Of a stretch of DNA of 64,000 nucleotides, positions 1 to 8,181 are shown in pieces. The DNA comes from a gamma proteobacterium SS-5 (lineage in GTDB: Bacteria > Pseudomonadota > Gammaproteobacteria > Chromatiales > Chromatiaceae). Position 1 is the first letter of the stretch. Every line of letters begins with the position of its first letter. The stretch spans positions 2,852,001 through 2,916,000 of the forward strand of contig CP032508.2 in the NCBI GenBank assembly GCA_009497875.2, in the 5' to 3' direction. The position numbers and the translations under genes were made by a program. Below the pieces are notes generated by a model that saw only the letters and a list, made by a program, of their open reading frames with translations, was not told the DNA's origin and did no database searches.

Positions 1-724
1 GATGGACCTGGAGGGGCTGGAGCGCCTGTTACAACAGGAGGCCCCGGCCCTGCTCCTGCTGTGCTCACCGCACAACCCCGGTGGCCGGGTCTGGCGTCGG
101 CAGGAGCTGAGCGAGCTGATCGCCCTGTGCCAGCGCCATGGGTGCCTGATCGTCTCCGATGAGATCCATGCCGACCTGCTCTATCCCGGCGAATGCTTCA
201 CCCCTGCGGCGGCGCTGTCCGAGCGGGTTGTCTGCCTCACCTCGCCGGGCAAGGCGTTCAATATCGCCGGCATCACCCCCTCGGTCAGTCTGATCGCCGA
301 TGCCGGACTGCGTCAAACCTTTCAGCAGGAACAGCAGGCGGCCCACCTGACCGATGCCCGCCTGCTGGGGGATATTGCCCTGTGCGCCGCCTACCAAGAG
401 GGCGACGCCTGGCTGGACCAACTCATGGCCTATCTCCAGCACAGCCGTGATCAGGCCCTGGCATACGCCCGCCAGCACTGGCCAGGTATCCGCGTCATGT
501 CGCCCCAGGCCAGCTTTCTGTTCTGGCTGGACTGCCGCGAACTGGCCGCCGAGCGGGGGCTGACCGATACCGCCCTCAACCGCCTGTTCATTGACCAGGC
601 CGGGCTGGGCCTGAGCGCCGGCCACAGCTTTGGCACCGAGGGCAGCGGTTTCATGCGCCTCAACTTCGGCCTGCCGCGCAAGCCCCTGCTGGCCGCTCTG
701 GAGCGCATCGCCCGGCTGCACTAG
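1..724 (+). CDS. MalY/PatB-type PLP-dependent C-S lyase / aminotransferase, 3' part
   Basis: Only the C-terminal 240 or so codons are present; the reading frame is open to the left edge, so the first ATG seen (position 2) is probably internal. The fold-type I PLP signature is clear: SPHNPGG near the start, the SDEIHADL stretch carrying the pyridine-binding Asp, and SPGKAFNIAG with the Schiff-base Lys (residue 84 of the fragment). SDEIH and KAFNIAG are typical of the MalY/PatB cystathionine beta-lyase group rather than of ordinary aspartate aminotransferases. Family members cleave cystathionine or cysteine conjugates in the cytosol, some also acting as regulators. The substrate cannot be read from the sequence. 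The full gene should be near 390 codons, so roughly 150 codons lie outside the window. Confidence 0.85.
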   Translation, partial: MDLEGLERLLQQEAPALLLLCSPHNPGGRVWRRQELSELIALCQRHGCLIVSDEIHADLLYPGECFTPAAALSERVVCLTSPGKAFNIAGITPSVSLIADAGLRQTFQQEQQAAHLTDARLLGDIALCAAYQEGDAWLDQLMAYLQHSRDQALAYARQHWPGIRVMSPQASFLFWLDCRELAAERGLTDTALNRLFIDQAGLGLSAGHSFGTEGSGFMRLNFGLPRKPLLAALERIARLH

Positions 725-865
725 CCCCTCCCAAGGCCTCCCGGTAAACTTCCCGCACCCCCTGAACAGATGGGCTATCCTCATATCAGACCGGCCTGAG
801 CGGCCCCGCGCAATAAATCAAATCATTTATGGCATATAAGCTGCTAAAGGAAGGTGGAATTTTAC

Positions 866-892
866 TCAAGCTTCCGACCTGGCTACCGATAA
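866..892 (+). promoter_or_regulatory. Sigma-28 (FliA) type promoter of the heme chemoreceptor
   Basis: TCAAGCTT at 866-873 and ACCGATAA at 885-892 match the flagellar sigma-28 consensus TAAAGTTT / GCCGATAA at 6 of 8 and 7 of 8 bases, with exactly the expected 11-base spacer. The site ends 21 bases before the ATG of a methyl-accepting chemotaxis protein, the usual class of gene under FliA control. No flagellar structural gene is in the window, so motility is inferred. Confidence 0.75.
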
Positions 893-913
893 CCTTGGCG
901 AACACCTTGCATA

Positions 914-2545
914 ATGATGACAATGAAAGAAAAAAGCCTCAGCATTCAGACCAAATTCCTCGCCGCCTTTACCGTCGGTTTTCTGACGATCCTGGGCGCA
1001 TCCACCTTCCTCACCATGGAAAAGGAGAAGCAGCTGATCGATCAGTTGCTGGAAGACATGCTGCACAACACGGCGCGCTCCTATTTCGACGGCATCAACA
1101 CCATGATGCTCACCGGCACCATGGCGCAGCGGGATGTACTGCGCGACAAGGTGCTCAAGCAGCCGAATATCCTGGATGCGCGTATCATCCGCAACCAGGC
1201 GCACGACCCCCTGCTCAAGGCCACCGAGGCGCGGGAACACGAACTGCCTCTGGATGAACTCGACCGCCGCGCCCTGGCCGGGGAACAGATCAGCCTCACC
1301 GGACGCAATGAGGCAGGCCGCACCCTGAGCGTGCTGGTGCCCCTCAAAGCGGTGGAAGACTACAGCGGCACCAACTGCCTGACCTGTCACCAGGTACCCA
1401 AAAACAGCGTGCTGGGGGCGGTGCGCATCGACATGTCGCTGGCCGGCACCGATGCCGAGATCCACGCCGGTCTGCTGGGCAACCTGCTGGTCAACGCCGC
1501 ACTCTTTCTCATCGGCCTGGGCCTGTTTGCCTGGCTGTTCCGCCATCTGATCAGGCGCCGGATGCAACGACTGGAGCAGAGCATGACCCATATCGCCGAG
1601 CAGGCCGACCTCTGCACCCGCATCGAGGTGGTCGCCAATGACGAGATCGGCCGCGTCTCCATGGCCTTCAACCACATGGTGGAACGCTTTCACCACAGCC
1701 TGCAGGAGGTCACCAAGACCAGTCACCAGCTGAACCAGTCCGCCGATGAGATTACTCAGGTGGTGGAACAGACCGCCAACGCCGTGCTGGAACAGCAGAA
1801 CGAGACCGATTCGGTGGCCACCGCCATCAATCAGCTCTCCGCTACCGCCAACCAGGTGCGCGACAACGCCCAGCGCGCCGCCGAGGTCTCCATCACCGCC
1901 GACAACGAGGCGGCGCAGGGCACCAAGATCACCACCGAGGTAATCCAGGGCATAGATCAGCTGATGGCGGAGATCTCCCGTGCCGCCGCAGTGATCGAGC
2001 AGCTGGCCAGCCGTTCTACCGATGTCGGCGGCGTACTGGACGTGATCAAGAGTATCGCCGAGCAGACCAACCTGCTGGCGCTGAATGCCGCCATCGAGGC
2101 GGCCCGGGCCGGCGAGATGGGGCGTGGCTTCGCCGTGGTGGCCGATGAGGTGCGCAACCTGGCCAATCGCTCCCACCAATCGACCCAGGAGATCGAATCC
2201 ATGATCGCCCAGTTGCAGCAGGGGGCCCAGGAGGCGGTAACCGCCATGCAAACGGCGCGACAAAGCGCCCAGGAGCGCAGCGAGCAGGTGCAGCAGGCGG
2301 TCAACAACCTGAATACCATCAGCGGCATAGTCGGCGATATCCGACAGCTCAACACGCAGATGGACCACGCCGCGCAAGAGCAGTTCTCGGTCACCGAGAG
2401 CATCAGCTACAATATCACCCATATCGCCCAACTGGCCGACAACACCGCCGAGGACGCCTCGCGCACCTCGCGCGTGAGCGAAGAGCTGGCCCGTCTATCG
2501 CATCAGCTCAACAACCTGATCGAACAATTTAAGCTGTGTGACTGA
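914..2545 (+). CDS. Methyl-accepting chemotaxis protein with a periplasmic c-type heme site
   Basis: A 543-residue chemoreceptor. An N-terminal membrane helix (about residues 11-35) and a second one (about 190-212) bracket a periplasmic sensor of about 150 residues, followed by HAMP and the cytoplasmic signalling domain. The hairpin tip is intact ([19 protein letters not shown] around residues 382-400, then [12 protein letters not shown]). The sensor contains CLTCH (Cys155, Cys158, His159), a covalent heme c attachment motif, so it probably senses redox state or a small gas; that is inference from the motif. No C-terminal NWETF-like tether is seen. The chosen ATG has no good ribosome site; ATG at 923 is an alternative. 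A sigma-28 promoter lies just upstream. A second heme-bearing sensor, a CheA-like kinase, lies near 53-55 kb. Confidence 0.9.
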   Translation: MMTMKEKSLSIQTKFLAAFTVGFLTILGASTFLTMEKEKQLIDQLLEDMLHNTARSYFDGINTMMLTGTMAQRDVLRDKVLKQPNILDARIIRNQAHDPLLKATEAREHELPLDELDRRALAGEQISLTGRNEAGRTLSVLVPLKAVEDYSGTNCLTCHQVPKNSVLGAVRIDMSLAGTDAEIHAGLLGNLLVNAALFLIGLGLFAWLFRHLIRRRMQRLEQSMTHIAEQADLCTRIEVVANDEIGRVSMAFNHMVERFHHSLQEVTKTSHQLNQSADEITQVVEQTANAVLEQQNETDSVATAINQLSATANQVRDNAQRAAEVSITADNEAAQGTKITTEVIQGIDQLMAEISRAAAVIEQLASRSTDVGGVLDVIKSIAEQTNLLALNAAIEAARAGEMGRGFAVVADEVRNLANRSHQSTQEIESMIAQLQQGAQEAVTAMQTARQSAQERSEQVQQAVNNLNTISGIVGDIRQLNTQMDHAAQEQFSVTESISYNITHIAQLADNTAEDASRTSRVSEELARLSHQLNNLIEQFKLCD

Positions 2546-2620
2546 GCCAGGCGATGCCGGGCCGCGGCCAGCGGGCATTCTGTGGTAGGGTTAGCCCCTG
2601 TTGATTGAACGGACCTGCCC

Positions 2621-3259
2621 ATGCGCCGAATCCTTGCCCTGAGTCTGCTGCTGAGCCTGGCCGCCTGTGGCGGCCCCAGTGAACAACCCAGCATCAGCCT
2701 CTACCTGGCCCTGCAGCGTGGCGACCTGAACCAGATCGAGCGCCATATTGCCTGGCAGGCCGATCTCAACGCCCCCCTGCCCAATGGCCTGATGCCCCTG
2801 CACCTAGTGGCGGCGGACGGACGCGTGGCCATTGCCCGACTGCTGATCAAACAGGGTGCCCAGGTCAATGGCCGGGATCAGAACGGCAACACCCCCATCT
2901 ACCACGCCCTGCGCCAGGGCCGCACCCAGCTGGCGGAGATGCTGCTGCAGAAGCAGGCCAGGCTGGATGCCGACGCCATGCTCTGGCAACTGGTGCAGGA
3001 TGAGATCAACGACCGCGATGTAGTACAGTTCCTGCAGCGCCAGGGGGCCGACATCAACCGCCTGCGGCAGGGCAAAAGCCTGCTTGGCGAGGCCATAAGG
3101 CGTGACAACCTGCACCTGAGCAAGCTGTTGATCCGCGCCGGGGCCGACGTCAACCTGGCCGAGGAGTCAGGCACCACGCCACTGCACTGGGCCCGCCAGG
3201 TGGGCAATGATGACATCATTCGCCAACTCCTGCGCCAGGGTGCCAAGGATCGGCCTTGA
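2621..3259 (+). CDS. Ankyrin-repeat lipoprotein
   Basis: 212 residues. The N-terminus is a lipoprotein signal peptide ending in the lipobox LAAC, with Cys16 as the lipidated residue, followed by GG, which does not suggest inner-membrane retention. The rest is four to five ankyrin repeats recognisable by NGLMPLHLVAADGR, NGNTPIYHALRQGR and SGTTPLHWARQVGN, with GAQVN / GADIN / GADVN repeat ends. Such proteins act as periplasmic binding scaffolds; the partner is unknown. It follows the chemoreceptor by 75 bases on the same strand but has its own spacing, so co-transcription is uncertain. It is complete with no frameshift. Confidence 0.85.
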   Translation: MRRILALSLLLSLAACGGPSEQPSISLYLALQRGDLNQIERHIAWQADLNAPLPNGLMPLHLVAADGRVAIARLLIKQGAQVNGRDQNGNTPIYHALRQGRTQLAEMLLQKQARLDADAMLWQLVQDEINDRDVVQFLQRQGADINRLRQGKSLLGEAIRRDNLHLSKLLIRAGADVNLAEESGTTPLHWARQVGNDDIIRQLLRQGAKDRP

Positions 3260-3366
3260 AGCATTGACCTAGGAGCCTGTCGGGTTTAAGTGCATCGCAA
3301 CGGCCTGAGCCGCTCGCGTGAACACGCAACACCTTCCATGTGAACGGGATTGAGACATCACACATT

Positions 3367-3408
3367 GAAAAACTCTGTGATCTCTGTGGCTCTGTGGCTT
3401 AACTGCCA
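3367..3408. repeat. Single arm of the CTCTGTGGCTCTGTGGCT intergenic repeat
   Basis: The phrase CTCTGTGATCTCTGTGGCTC and its continuation to 3408 is the same motif as the arms of the inverted repeat at 8551-8713, but here only one arm is present. It lies in the 233-base gap between the ankyrin lipoprotein and the next gene. The rest of the gap shows nothing recognisable. Confidence 0.6.
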
Positions 3409-3492
3409 AAAAGCGGCAAACCTGCTCACTGACTGGAACGCCATCCTGAGCTTAAGGGCTTGCCGAAGCAACACACCAGCAAAGAGACCAAT

Positions 3493-3783
3493 ATGAGCAA
3501 TACCCCGGAAGACTTAACCATCAATTACAGCGAGGCCGGCGAGGAGATCGTCAAGGAACTGGACAAGGTCATCCTCAGCCGTGGTGCCTGGACCACCATA
3601 CTGTTCCGTTACCAGGAACTGGACCGGGCCAAGGGCGAGATGGGCAAGGACAAATACAGCATCCGCCGCTACCAGAAACGCAACGGCGAATATCTGCCCA
3701 AGTCCAAGTTCAATATCTCCAGCAAGGATCAGGCGAAGGCCATAGTCGAGGCCCTCAGCGGCTGGATCGATCCTGTCGAATAG
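3493..3783 (+). CDS. Conserved-looking small protein of unknown function
   Basis: 96 residues, starting MSNTPEDLTINYSEAGEE. The frame is open 33 bases further upstream to a TTG at 3460, but the ATG at 3493 gives the more natural N-terminus. The protein is charged and soluble with no membrane segment. Its middle (SRGAWTTILFRYQELDRAKG, then YSIRRYQKRNGEYLPKSKFN) is rich in basic and aromatic residues, which could mean nucleic-acid or anion binding, but no family is recognised with confidence. It is followed 38 bases later by another unknown gene with an excellent ribosome site, and the set continues to oxyR on the same strand. Confidence 0.75.
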   Translation: MSNTPEDLTINYSEAGEEIVKELDKVILSRGAWTTILFRYQELDRAKGEMGKDKYSIRRYQKRNGEYLPKSKFNISSKDQAKAIVEALSGWIDPVE

Positions 3784-3821
3784 ATCGCAAGGGGTAAAGA
3801 CTCCGTCATCAGGAGAATGCA

Positions 3822-4382
3822 GTGACAGTTCGCATCAAGAGTCATTGGCACGCCGAGGGGGCCGAGCGCTCCCTGGCAGAGATAGGCAGTGCCCTGGCCT
3901 TCAATGCCTGGCGTATCGCCAAGGACAAGGCCATCAATCTGCACGGCGAAGACTTTGTCTATGCCGACGACCGGCAGCGCATGGCGGTGATCACTGAATA
4001 CCTGATATTTCAGGTACAGGTGGCCGATCGTGCCGCCCACCAACTGCTGGAGATGGACGCGGATGCACGCCGCCACCTCATCGTCAGCTTCGTCAAAAGT
4101 CTGGCGCAACACCTGCAGGACAACAGTGAAGACCTGTTCGGCCCGGGCGATTATGGTGGCCCCTTCATCGCCCTGCTCAACCAAGGGGCTGCGGACTATG
4201 CCGAATACCACTTCTCCGAAGACGGCCCCAGCTACCCCTTCTACCGCCATCTGGGCTTTCAGATACAGCAGATCATGGGGCAGGAAGGGGAAAATCGCTG
4301 GGTCATCGACCAGGTCATGGACAAGGATGGCCCGGATGTGGCAAAAAAGACCCTACGCATCCTCATGGACCTGACCGAATAA
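3822..4382 (+). CDS. Unknown all-helical soluble protein
   Basis: 186 residues from a GTG start chosen because AGGAG lies six bases upstream (3811-3815). There is no signal peptide or membrane helix. The sequence looks mostly alpha-helical, with many aromatic and acidic residues: HWHAEGAERSLAEIG at the N-terminus, GPGDYGGPFIALLNQGAADYAEY in pieces around residues 108-130, and a C-terminal helix ending ILMDLTE. I do not recognise a family. The gene lies between two other small unknown genes, 38 bases after one and 3 bases before the next, so an operon is likely. The context, running into oxyR, hints at oxidative stress or redox metabolism, but this is guilt by association only. Confidence 0.75.
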   Translation: MTVRIKSHWHAEGAERSLAEIGSALAFNAWRIAKDKAINLHGEDFVYADDRQRMAVITEYLIFQVQVADRAAHQLLEMDADARRHLIVSFVKSLAQHLQDNSEDLFGPGDYGGPFIALLNQGAADYAEYHFSEDGPSYPFYRHLGFQIQQIMGQEGENRWVIDQVMDKDGPDVAKKTLRILMDLTE

Positions 4383-4385
4383 GCC

Positions 4386-4643
4386 ATGCCTCATCCCATC
4401 AACGCCAAACCGGAAAGACTGCTGGACGCCCAGATCGCCAGCTGGGTGGAAAACCTGTGCCATTCCCACGAGATCTCCGACCCGGAGCTGATTCGAACCT
4501 CGAAAAAACAGGTCAAGCAATACGTGCTCGATAACCTGGAACAGGGTCAGGCGCTGGATATGAATCGGATTACACCGCTGCTGGCCGAGGCACTGAAGAC
4601 CCTGAACGGCCAGCTGGCCAACAACGACCCGCGGGAAATCTGA
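4386..4643 (+). CDS. Small unknown protein upstream of oxyR
   Basis: 85 residues, starting three bases after the stop of the previous gene and ending ten bases before the oxyR ATG, so it almost certainly shares their transcript. It is soluble and helical, with acidic and basic patches (SHEISDPELIRTSKKQVKQY, then LEQGQALDMNRITPLLAEAL). No Cys, no membrane segment and no recognised domain. Length and pattern would suit a small partner subunit of the 186-residue protein before it, which is inference from the tight spacing. Confidence 0.7.
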   Translation: MPHPINAKPERLLDAQIASWVENLCHSHEISDPELIRTSKKQVKQYVLDNLEQGQALDMNRITPLLAEALKTLNGQLANNDPREI

Positions 4644-4653
4644 GCCAGAGCAC

Positions 4654-5619
4654 ATGACCCTGACCGAACTGCGTTACATCCTGGCGGTCGCCCGGGAGGG
4701 TCATTTTGGCCGCGCCGCCGCCAGCTGTTTCGTCAGTCAGCCGACCCTGTCCATGGGCATCAAGCGCCTGGAAGAGGAGCTGGACATGCGCCTGTTCGAG
4801 CGCGGCACCTCCAGGGTCAGGGTAACCGCCAAGGGCCGCCCCATCATCGAGCAGGCCCAGCGGGTAATCGAAGAGGCCGAGCGTATCGGCACCATCGCCC
4901 GCCATGGCCAAGACCCCATGCAAGGCCCCCTGCGCATCGGGGCCATCTTCACCATCGCCCCCTATCTGCTGCCCAAGCTGATCCCGCTGCTGCACCAGAG
5001 CGCGCCGCAGATGCCCCTGCTGATCCAGGAGGATTTCACCGCCCAGCTGCGCGAAAAACTCAAACACGGCGAGCTGGATGCCATCATCATCGCCCTGCCC
5101 TTTGACGAGGTCGGGGTAGAGACCCTGCCCCTGTACACCGAAGCGTTCAGGGTGCTGTTGCCCCAGGACCACCCCTGGGCCGAACGCGACTGCATCGACA
5201 GCGGCCAGCTTAGCCAACTGGAGCTTTTGCTGCTCGGCCCCGGCCACTGCTTCCGCGACCAGATCCTGCAAGTCTGCCCCGAGTGCAACCGCAGCTCCAG
5301 CAGCAACATCGAATTGCAACGTACCCTGGAGGGTGGCTCGCTAGAGACCATCCGTCTTATGGTCAGCTCCGGCATAGGGGCCACGGTGCTGCCCTGCACC
5401 GCCCTGGCCGAGCGCCAGGACGCCAACACCCAGGTGCTGCCCTTCAGCGAACCGGCCCCAAGGCGCCAGGTCGCCCTGGCCTGGCGCCGCAGCTTCCACC
5501 GCGCCAGCGCCATAGATGCCGTGGCCGAGGCAATCCGCGCCTGCCCCCTGCCCTGCATCCAGAGGCTGAACGAAGATCAAACAGCGGATCAACCCAGCTT
5601 GTCACGAAAGGCGAAATAG
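4654..5619 (+). CDS. oxyR: OxyR, peroxide-sensing LysR-family regulator
   Basis: 321 residues with an N-terminal LysR winged helix (MTLTELRYILAVAREGHFGR, then SQPTLSMGIKRLEEELD) and a periplasmic-binding-fold effector domain. The assignment to OxyR rather than a generic LysR protein rests on the redox-switch cysteines: GPGHCFRDQ places Cys at residue 199 and VCPEC places the next at 208, the same numbering as the Escherichia coli switch pair. OxyR activates peroxide defence genes when this pair forms a disulfide. Most family members are about 305 residues; this one has a slightly longer tail (after RAC). The gene is the last of a four-gene same-strand run of small unknown proteins and overlaps the convergent DUF486 gene by 31 bases. 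Confidence 0.93.
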   Translation: MTLTELRYILAVAREGHFGRAAASCFVSQPTLSMGIKRLEEELDMRLFERGTSRVRVTAKGRPIIEQAQRVIEEAERIGTIARHGQDPMQGPLRIGAIFTIAPYLLPKLIPLLHQSAPQMPLLIQEDFTAQLREKLKHGELDAIIIALPFDEVGVETLPLYTEAFRVLLPQDHPWAERDCIDSGQLSQLELLLLGPGHCFRDQILQVCPECNRSSSSNIELQRTLEGGSLETIRLMVSSGIGATVLPCTALAERQDANTQVLPFSEPAPRRQVALAWRRSFHRASAIDAVAEAIRACPLPCIQRLNEDQTADQPSLSRKAK

Positions 5620-5939
5620 ACCGCGCCACACAGACAGAGCCCGGCCCAGAGATAATCCAGCTTGAGCGGCTCCCTGAGGTAGAACAGGGCAAAGGGGACG
5701 AACACGCTGAGGGTGATCACCTCCTGCAAAATCTTCAACTGGCCCACGCTCAACACCGTATAGCCGATGCGATTGGCCGGCACCTGAAACAGATATTCGA
5801 TCAGGGCAATGCCCCAGCTCACCAGGGCGGCGATGATCCAGGGCTTGTGATTCAGCTCCTTGAGGTGGGCGTACCAGGCAAAGGTCATGAACACGTTGCT
5901 GCAGATCAGCAGCACGACGGAGAGGAATACGGGGTGCAC
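5589..5939 (-). CDS. DUF486 family four-helix membrane protein
   Basis: A small integral membrane protein with four predicted helices: VFLSVVLLICSNVFMTFAWY, WIIAALVSWGIALIEYLF, a helix around ILQEVITLSVFVPFALFY, and LDYLWAGLCLCGAVYFAF. The pattern FMTFAWYAHLK and QVPANRIGY is that of the DUF486 family, distantly related to small drug/metabolite transporters; no substrate is known. A GTG at 5939 gives 116 residues, close to the family length; an ATG at 5999 would add 20 residues that do not resemble the family, so the start is uncertain. The 3' end overlaps the end of oxyR. Repeats lie directly upstream. Confidence 0.85.
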   Translation of the reverse strand: MHPVFLSVVLLICSNVFMTFAWYAHLKELNHKPWIIAALVSWGIALIEYLFQVPANRIGYTVLSVGQLKILQEVITLSVFVPFALFYLREPLKLDYLWAGLCLCGAVYFAFRDKLG

Positions 5940-6019
5940 AGGGGGAAGGCTCAAGGTGACAGGGATTTTTATCTTGGGTAAGTACTCGTCCACTCTCATC
6001 TCTAAGGACAGAGCATCCA

Positions 6020-6097
6020 ATCCCCCCTTTACAAAGGGGGGGCAGGGGGGATTTCTTCAGCCTCAATCCCCCTCAATCCCCCTTTTGCAAAGGGGGA
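6020..6097. repeat. CCCCCTTTNCAAAGGGGG palindromic repeat, two units
   Basis: Two hairpin-forming units, CCCCCCTTTACAAAGGGGGG at 6021-6041 and CCCCCTTTTGCAAAGGGGG near 6077-6096, joined by GCAGGGGGGATTTCTTCAGC and CCTCAATCCCCCTCAATC. The same phrases recur at 16738-16938. It lies in the 440-base gap upstream of the DUF486 gene, which otherwise holds the repeat at 6136-6200 and no gene I can support. Confidence 0.8.
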
Positions 6098-6135
6098 GGT
6101 CAATGCTTTACCCATTAAACCCCCTTTGGTTACGG

Positions 6136-6200
6136 TGAAACATCCGTGGCGACTCACGAGTCCCGAGTCCCCAGTCCCGGAGCCGCCAAGAGATGTTTCA
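6136..6200. repeat. Copy 1 of the GAAACATCCGTG...GAGTCCCGAGTCCC element
   Basis: Starts TGAAACATCCGTGGCGACTC, has heptamer units (CGAGTCC repeated) in the middle, and ends AGCCGCCAAGAGATGTTTCA, so the outer ends form an inverted repeat (TGAAACATC / GATGTTTCA). It aligns over its length, and for about 40 bases beyond, with the element inserted between mnhB and mnhC at 38355-38461. Confidence 0.75.
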
Positions 6201-6378
6201 TGTTCCGGGGTGTCGCTGTCCGCTCCATGTCCGTTAGGGGCAATAACCGGTCGCCAAGGGCTGAGGTAGTTTCCACAGCTGTGCCACCTGAGGCATCCCT
6301 ACAGTCGTTTATTCCAAGGGGTGATGGGCCTAATGGTTACTATCTTCGAAAAAGCACGCCAATCGGGCAGGGGCAGGA

Positions 6379-6711
6379 TCAGGCGTAGGTGTCTATGCCC
6401 AACACCCGGCTGTTGTAGCTGCGCTCCTCGGCCCCGGCGATGTTGCCGTAGGCGCTGACCGCGTTGCGGGCGCGCCGATCCATCCCCTCGGGCACCACCC
6501 GGCCATCCTGCTCCCGCTCCAGCCTGCTGCGTACACGTTCATACTCCCCTGCGTTAAGCGCATCGTCCGCCTTGGCCGACTTGGCCGTACCCTGCACCGC
6601 ATCCGTGGCAACCGGCTGCCGCCTGGCCTGCTCCTGCTGGGTGCGCACATCCACCTGGGGCGATAACAGCCCCGACTGGTAGAAGGCGGCAATGTTGCTG
6701 TCTATTCTCAT
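6379..6711 (-). CDS. Small hypothetical protein with flagellar-associated look
   Basis: 110 residues, starting MRIDSNIAAFYQSGLLSPQV and ending NSRVLGIDTYA. It is hydrophilic, with no signal peptide, membrane helix or cysteine, and is low in complexity in the middle (Ala, Asp, Arg rich). The N-terminal MRIDSN pattern and the C-terminal NSRVLGIDTYA resemble small proteins often found beside flagellar and SprA-like genes in gammaproteobacteria, and two proteins of that general kind occur in this window (near 31.0-31.6 kb and 34.2-34.5 kb). The function is unknown. It stands alone, flanked by repeats on both sides. Confidence 0.6.
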   Translation of the reverse strand: MRIDSNIAAFYQSGLLSPQVDVRTQQEQARRQPVATDAVQGTAKSAKADDALNAGEYERVRSRLEREQDGRVVPEGMDRRARNAVSAYGNIAGAEERSYNSRVLGIDTYA

Positions 6712-6830
6712 CTGATTGCAGGCAGTTGTGTACTACGCATGGCCCGATCCGAACCCGTCTTGAAGTGTGGCTCAAAAATGGCCCTTTCGCCAGAAAAATT
6801 CAACCCCCCATATCCCCTGTCTTTGACCTG

Positions 6831-6931
6831 AAGACAGAGGACAGAGGACGGAAGACAGATTTTTGCGTCGCTGCGCGACAGATAGGTGAACCTGGCGCAA
6901 ATCGCCTCAGCACTCTGTCCCCTGTCCTCTG
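6831..6931. repeat. GACAGAGGACAGAGGAC hairpin element, copy 1
   Basis: Purine-rich arm (AAGACAGAGGACAGAGGACG), then a fixed core GACAGATTTTTGCGTCGCTG plus CGCGACAGAT, a spacer, then the pyrimidine-rich complement (CTGTCCCCTGTCCTCTG). The whole can fold into one hairpin. Equivalent elements lie at 35951-36050 and 45261-45389. It ends two bases from the hinT stop codon. Confidence 0.85.
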
Positions 6932-6933
6932 AA

Positions 6934-7278
6934 TCACCCCGGTGGCCAGGTCATCTGCCGCCCGCCCAGCAGATGCAGGTGCAGGTGATAGACCTCCTGG
7001 CCACCGGCGCGGTTGCAGTTGAACAGGGTGCGGTAACCCGCCTCGGCTATGCCCTCGTCGGCGGCCACCTGCCTGGCGGCAAGATACAGCCGACCGATGA
7101 GTTCGGCGTCCTCCGCCTGCACGTCATTGAGGGTGGCAATGTGCCGCTTGGGAATCAGCAGCACATGGGTCGGTGCCTGGGGATTGATATCACGAAACCC
7201 CAACACCTGATCGTCTTCATAGACCCTTGCTGCGGGGATGTCACCGGCGATGATCTTGCAAAACAGGCAGTCGGTCAT
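6934..7278 (-). CDS. hinT: HIT-family nucleotide hydrolase (HinT-like)
   Basis: 114 residues. The N-terminus CLFCKIIAGDIPA contains the zinc-type CxxC seen in many HinT proteins, the centre has DINPQAPTHVLLIPKRHI, and the C-terminal histidine triad is HLHLHLLGG, carrying the catalytic His. HinT enzymes hydrolyse purine phosphoramidates and aminoacyl-adenylates in the cytosol. The length is normal for the family and the protein ends WPPG directly before a palindromic repeat, so its last codons may have been trimmed, although C-termini vary in this family. It lies downstream of recR on the same strand, separated by about 280 bases of repeat-containing DNA. Confidence 0.93.
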   Translation of the reverse strand: MTDCLFCKIIAGDIPAARVYEDDQVLGFRDINPQAPTHVLLIPKRHIATLNDVQAEDAELIGRLYLAARQVAADEGIAEAGYRTLFNCNRAGGQEVYHLHLHLLGGRQMTWPPG

Positions 7279-7351
7279 GGCAAACTCCAGAGGTTGTAGA
7301 GGCTGTCAGCCTTAAGCCAATGTTCTCAGTAAAATTAACTCAATCGAGTAA

Positions 7352-7545
7352 GTGTGCCCCTCTCCCCAACTCATCTCCCCAAGGGGCGAGGGGCTTAATC
7401 TCCTGAGCAGTTATCTCAATAGATGCGAAAAACACATTTTGTCTCTGCGATCTCTGCGCTTCTCGACTCTGGCATCCTGCTTGGATCTACCCTCTGCATC
7501 CTTGCAGTCGTTTGCGGTCTCCGCGTCCTTCTCTTCGTGCCAGCC
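7352..7545. repeat. Degenerate CTCTGCG-type repeat with a CCCCTCGCCCC block
   Basis: Between recR and hinT. The first part (CCCCTCTCCCCAACTCATCT, then CCCCAAGGGGCGAGGGGCTT) repeats phrases seen at 58130-58180 and near 59325-59355. The second part from 7440 (CTCTGCGATCTCTGCGCTTC, then CTCTGCATCC, GGTCTCCGCGTCCTTCTC) is a decayed arm of the CTCTGCGTCC inverted repeat found complete at 58060-58257, 59254-59413 and 63267-63390. No gene is supported here. Confidence 0.65.
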
Positions 7546-7556
7546 CAAAGCCGACC

Positions 7557-8171
7557 TCAACCGCCGTTTTCTGGCCCCAGCAGGCCCCGTCGGCCGCTGA
7601 AGGCATGGGCCAGGGTGCCGCCGTCGATGAACTCCAGTTCGCCGCCCAGGGGTACGCCGTGGGCGATGCGGCTGGCCCTGACCCCGTTCTCGGCGCACAG
7701 GCTGGCGATGTACTGGGCGGTGGCCTCGCCCTCGATGGTCGGGTTGGTGGCCAGGATCACCTCCTCTACCCCGCCGGCCTTGAGCCGCTGCTCCAGCAGG
7801 TCCAGGCCGATCTCGGCAGGCCCCAGGCCATCCAGCGGCGAGAGCTGGCCACCGAGCACAAAATAGCGGCCGCGAAAGTCCACCGCCTGCTCCACCACGC
7901 GCACATCGGCCGGTGATTCGACGATGCAGATCTGGCCATCATCACGCTGGGGATTGGCGCACAGGGGACAGATATCCATCTCACTGAGGGTACGGCAGCG
8001 GCGGCAGCGGCCAATGTGTTGCAGCGACCGGGCAAGCACATCGGCCAGGTGTTGGCCACCTGCCCTATCCCGTTCAAGCAAGTAGTATGCCATGCGCTGG
8101 GCAGATTTCTGCCCCACCCCCGGCAGGCAGCGCAGGGCCTCGATCAGCTGATCCAGCAGGCCTTGGGCCAT
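7557..8171 (-). CDS. recR: Recombination mediator RecR
   Basis: 204 residues, the usual length. The order of elements is complete: helix-hairpin-helix ([20 protein letters not shown]), a four-cysteine zinc site ([16 protein letters not shown]), and a TOPRIM domain starting [10 protein letters not shown] and continuing through [17 protein letters not shown] and [20 protein letters not shown]. RecR works with RecF/RecO to load RecA on gapped DNA. It ends the dnaX-ybaB-recR operon, an order widely conserved in bacteria, with only 10 bases between ybaB and recR. The C-terminus PENGG is a little irregular and is followed by repeats. Confidence 0.97.
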   Translation of the reverse strand: MAQGLLDQLIEALRCLPGVGQKSAQRMAYYLLERDRAGGQHLADVLARSLQHIGRCRRCRTLSEMDICPLCANPQRDDGQICIVESPADVRVVEQAVDFRGRYFVLGGQLSPLDGLGPAEIGLDLLEQRLKAGGVEEVILATNPTIEGEATAQYIASLCAENGVRASRIAHGVPLGGELEFIDGGTLAHAFSGRRGLLGPENGG

Positions 8172-8181
8172 GATGCCCGGC

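Noticed and set aside
829-1257. Open frame starting 85 bases before the chemoreceptor
   Set aside because: Overlaps the sigma-28 promoter and the chemoreceptor in another frame; Arg/His-rich with no motif.
866-2431. 521-codon frame antisense to the heme chemoreceptor
   Set aside because: His/Gly/Leu-rich translation without motifs, mirror of a clear chemoreceptor.
6146-6388. 80-codon plus-strand frame
   Set aside because: Lies over the GAAACATCC element; a frame created by repeat sequence.
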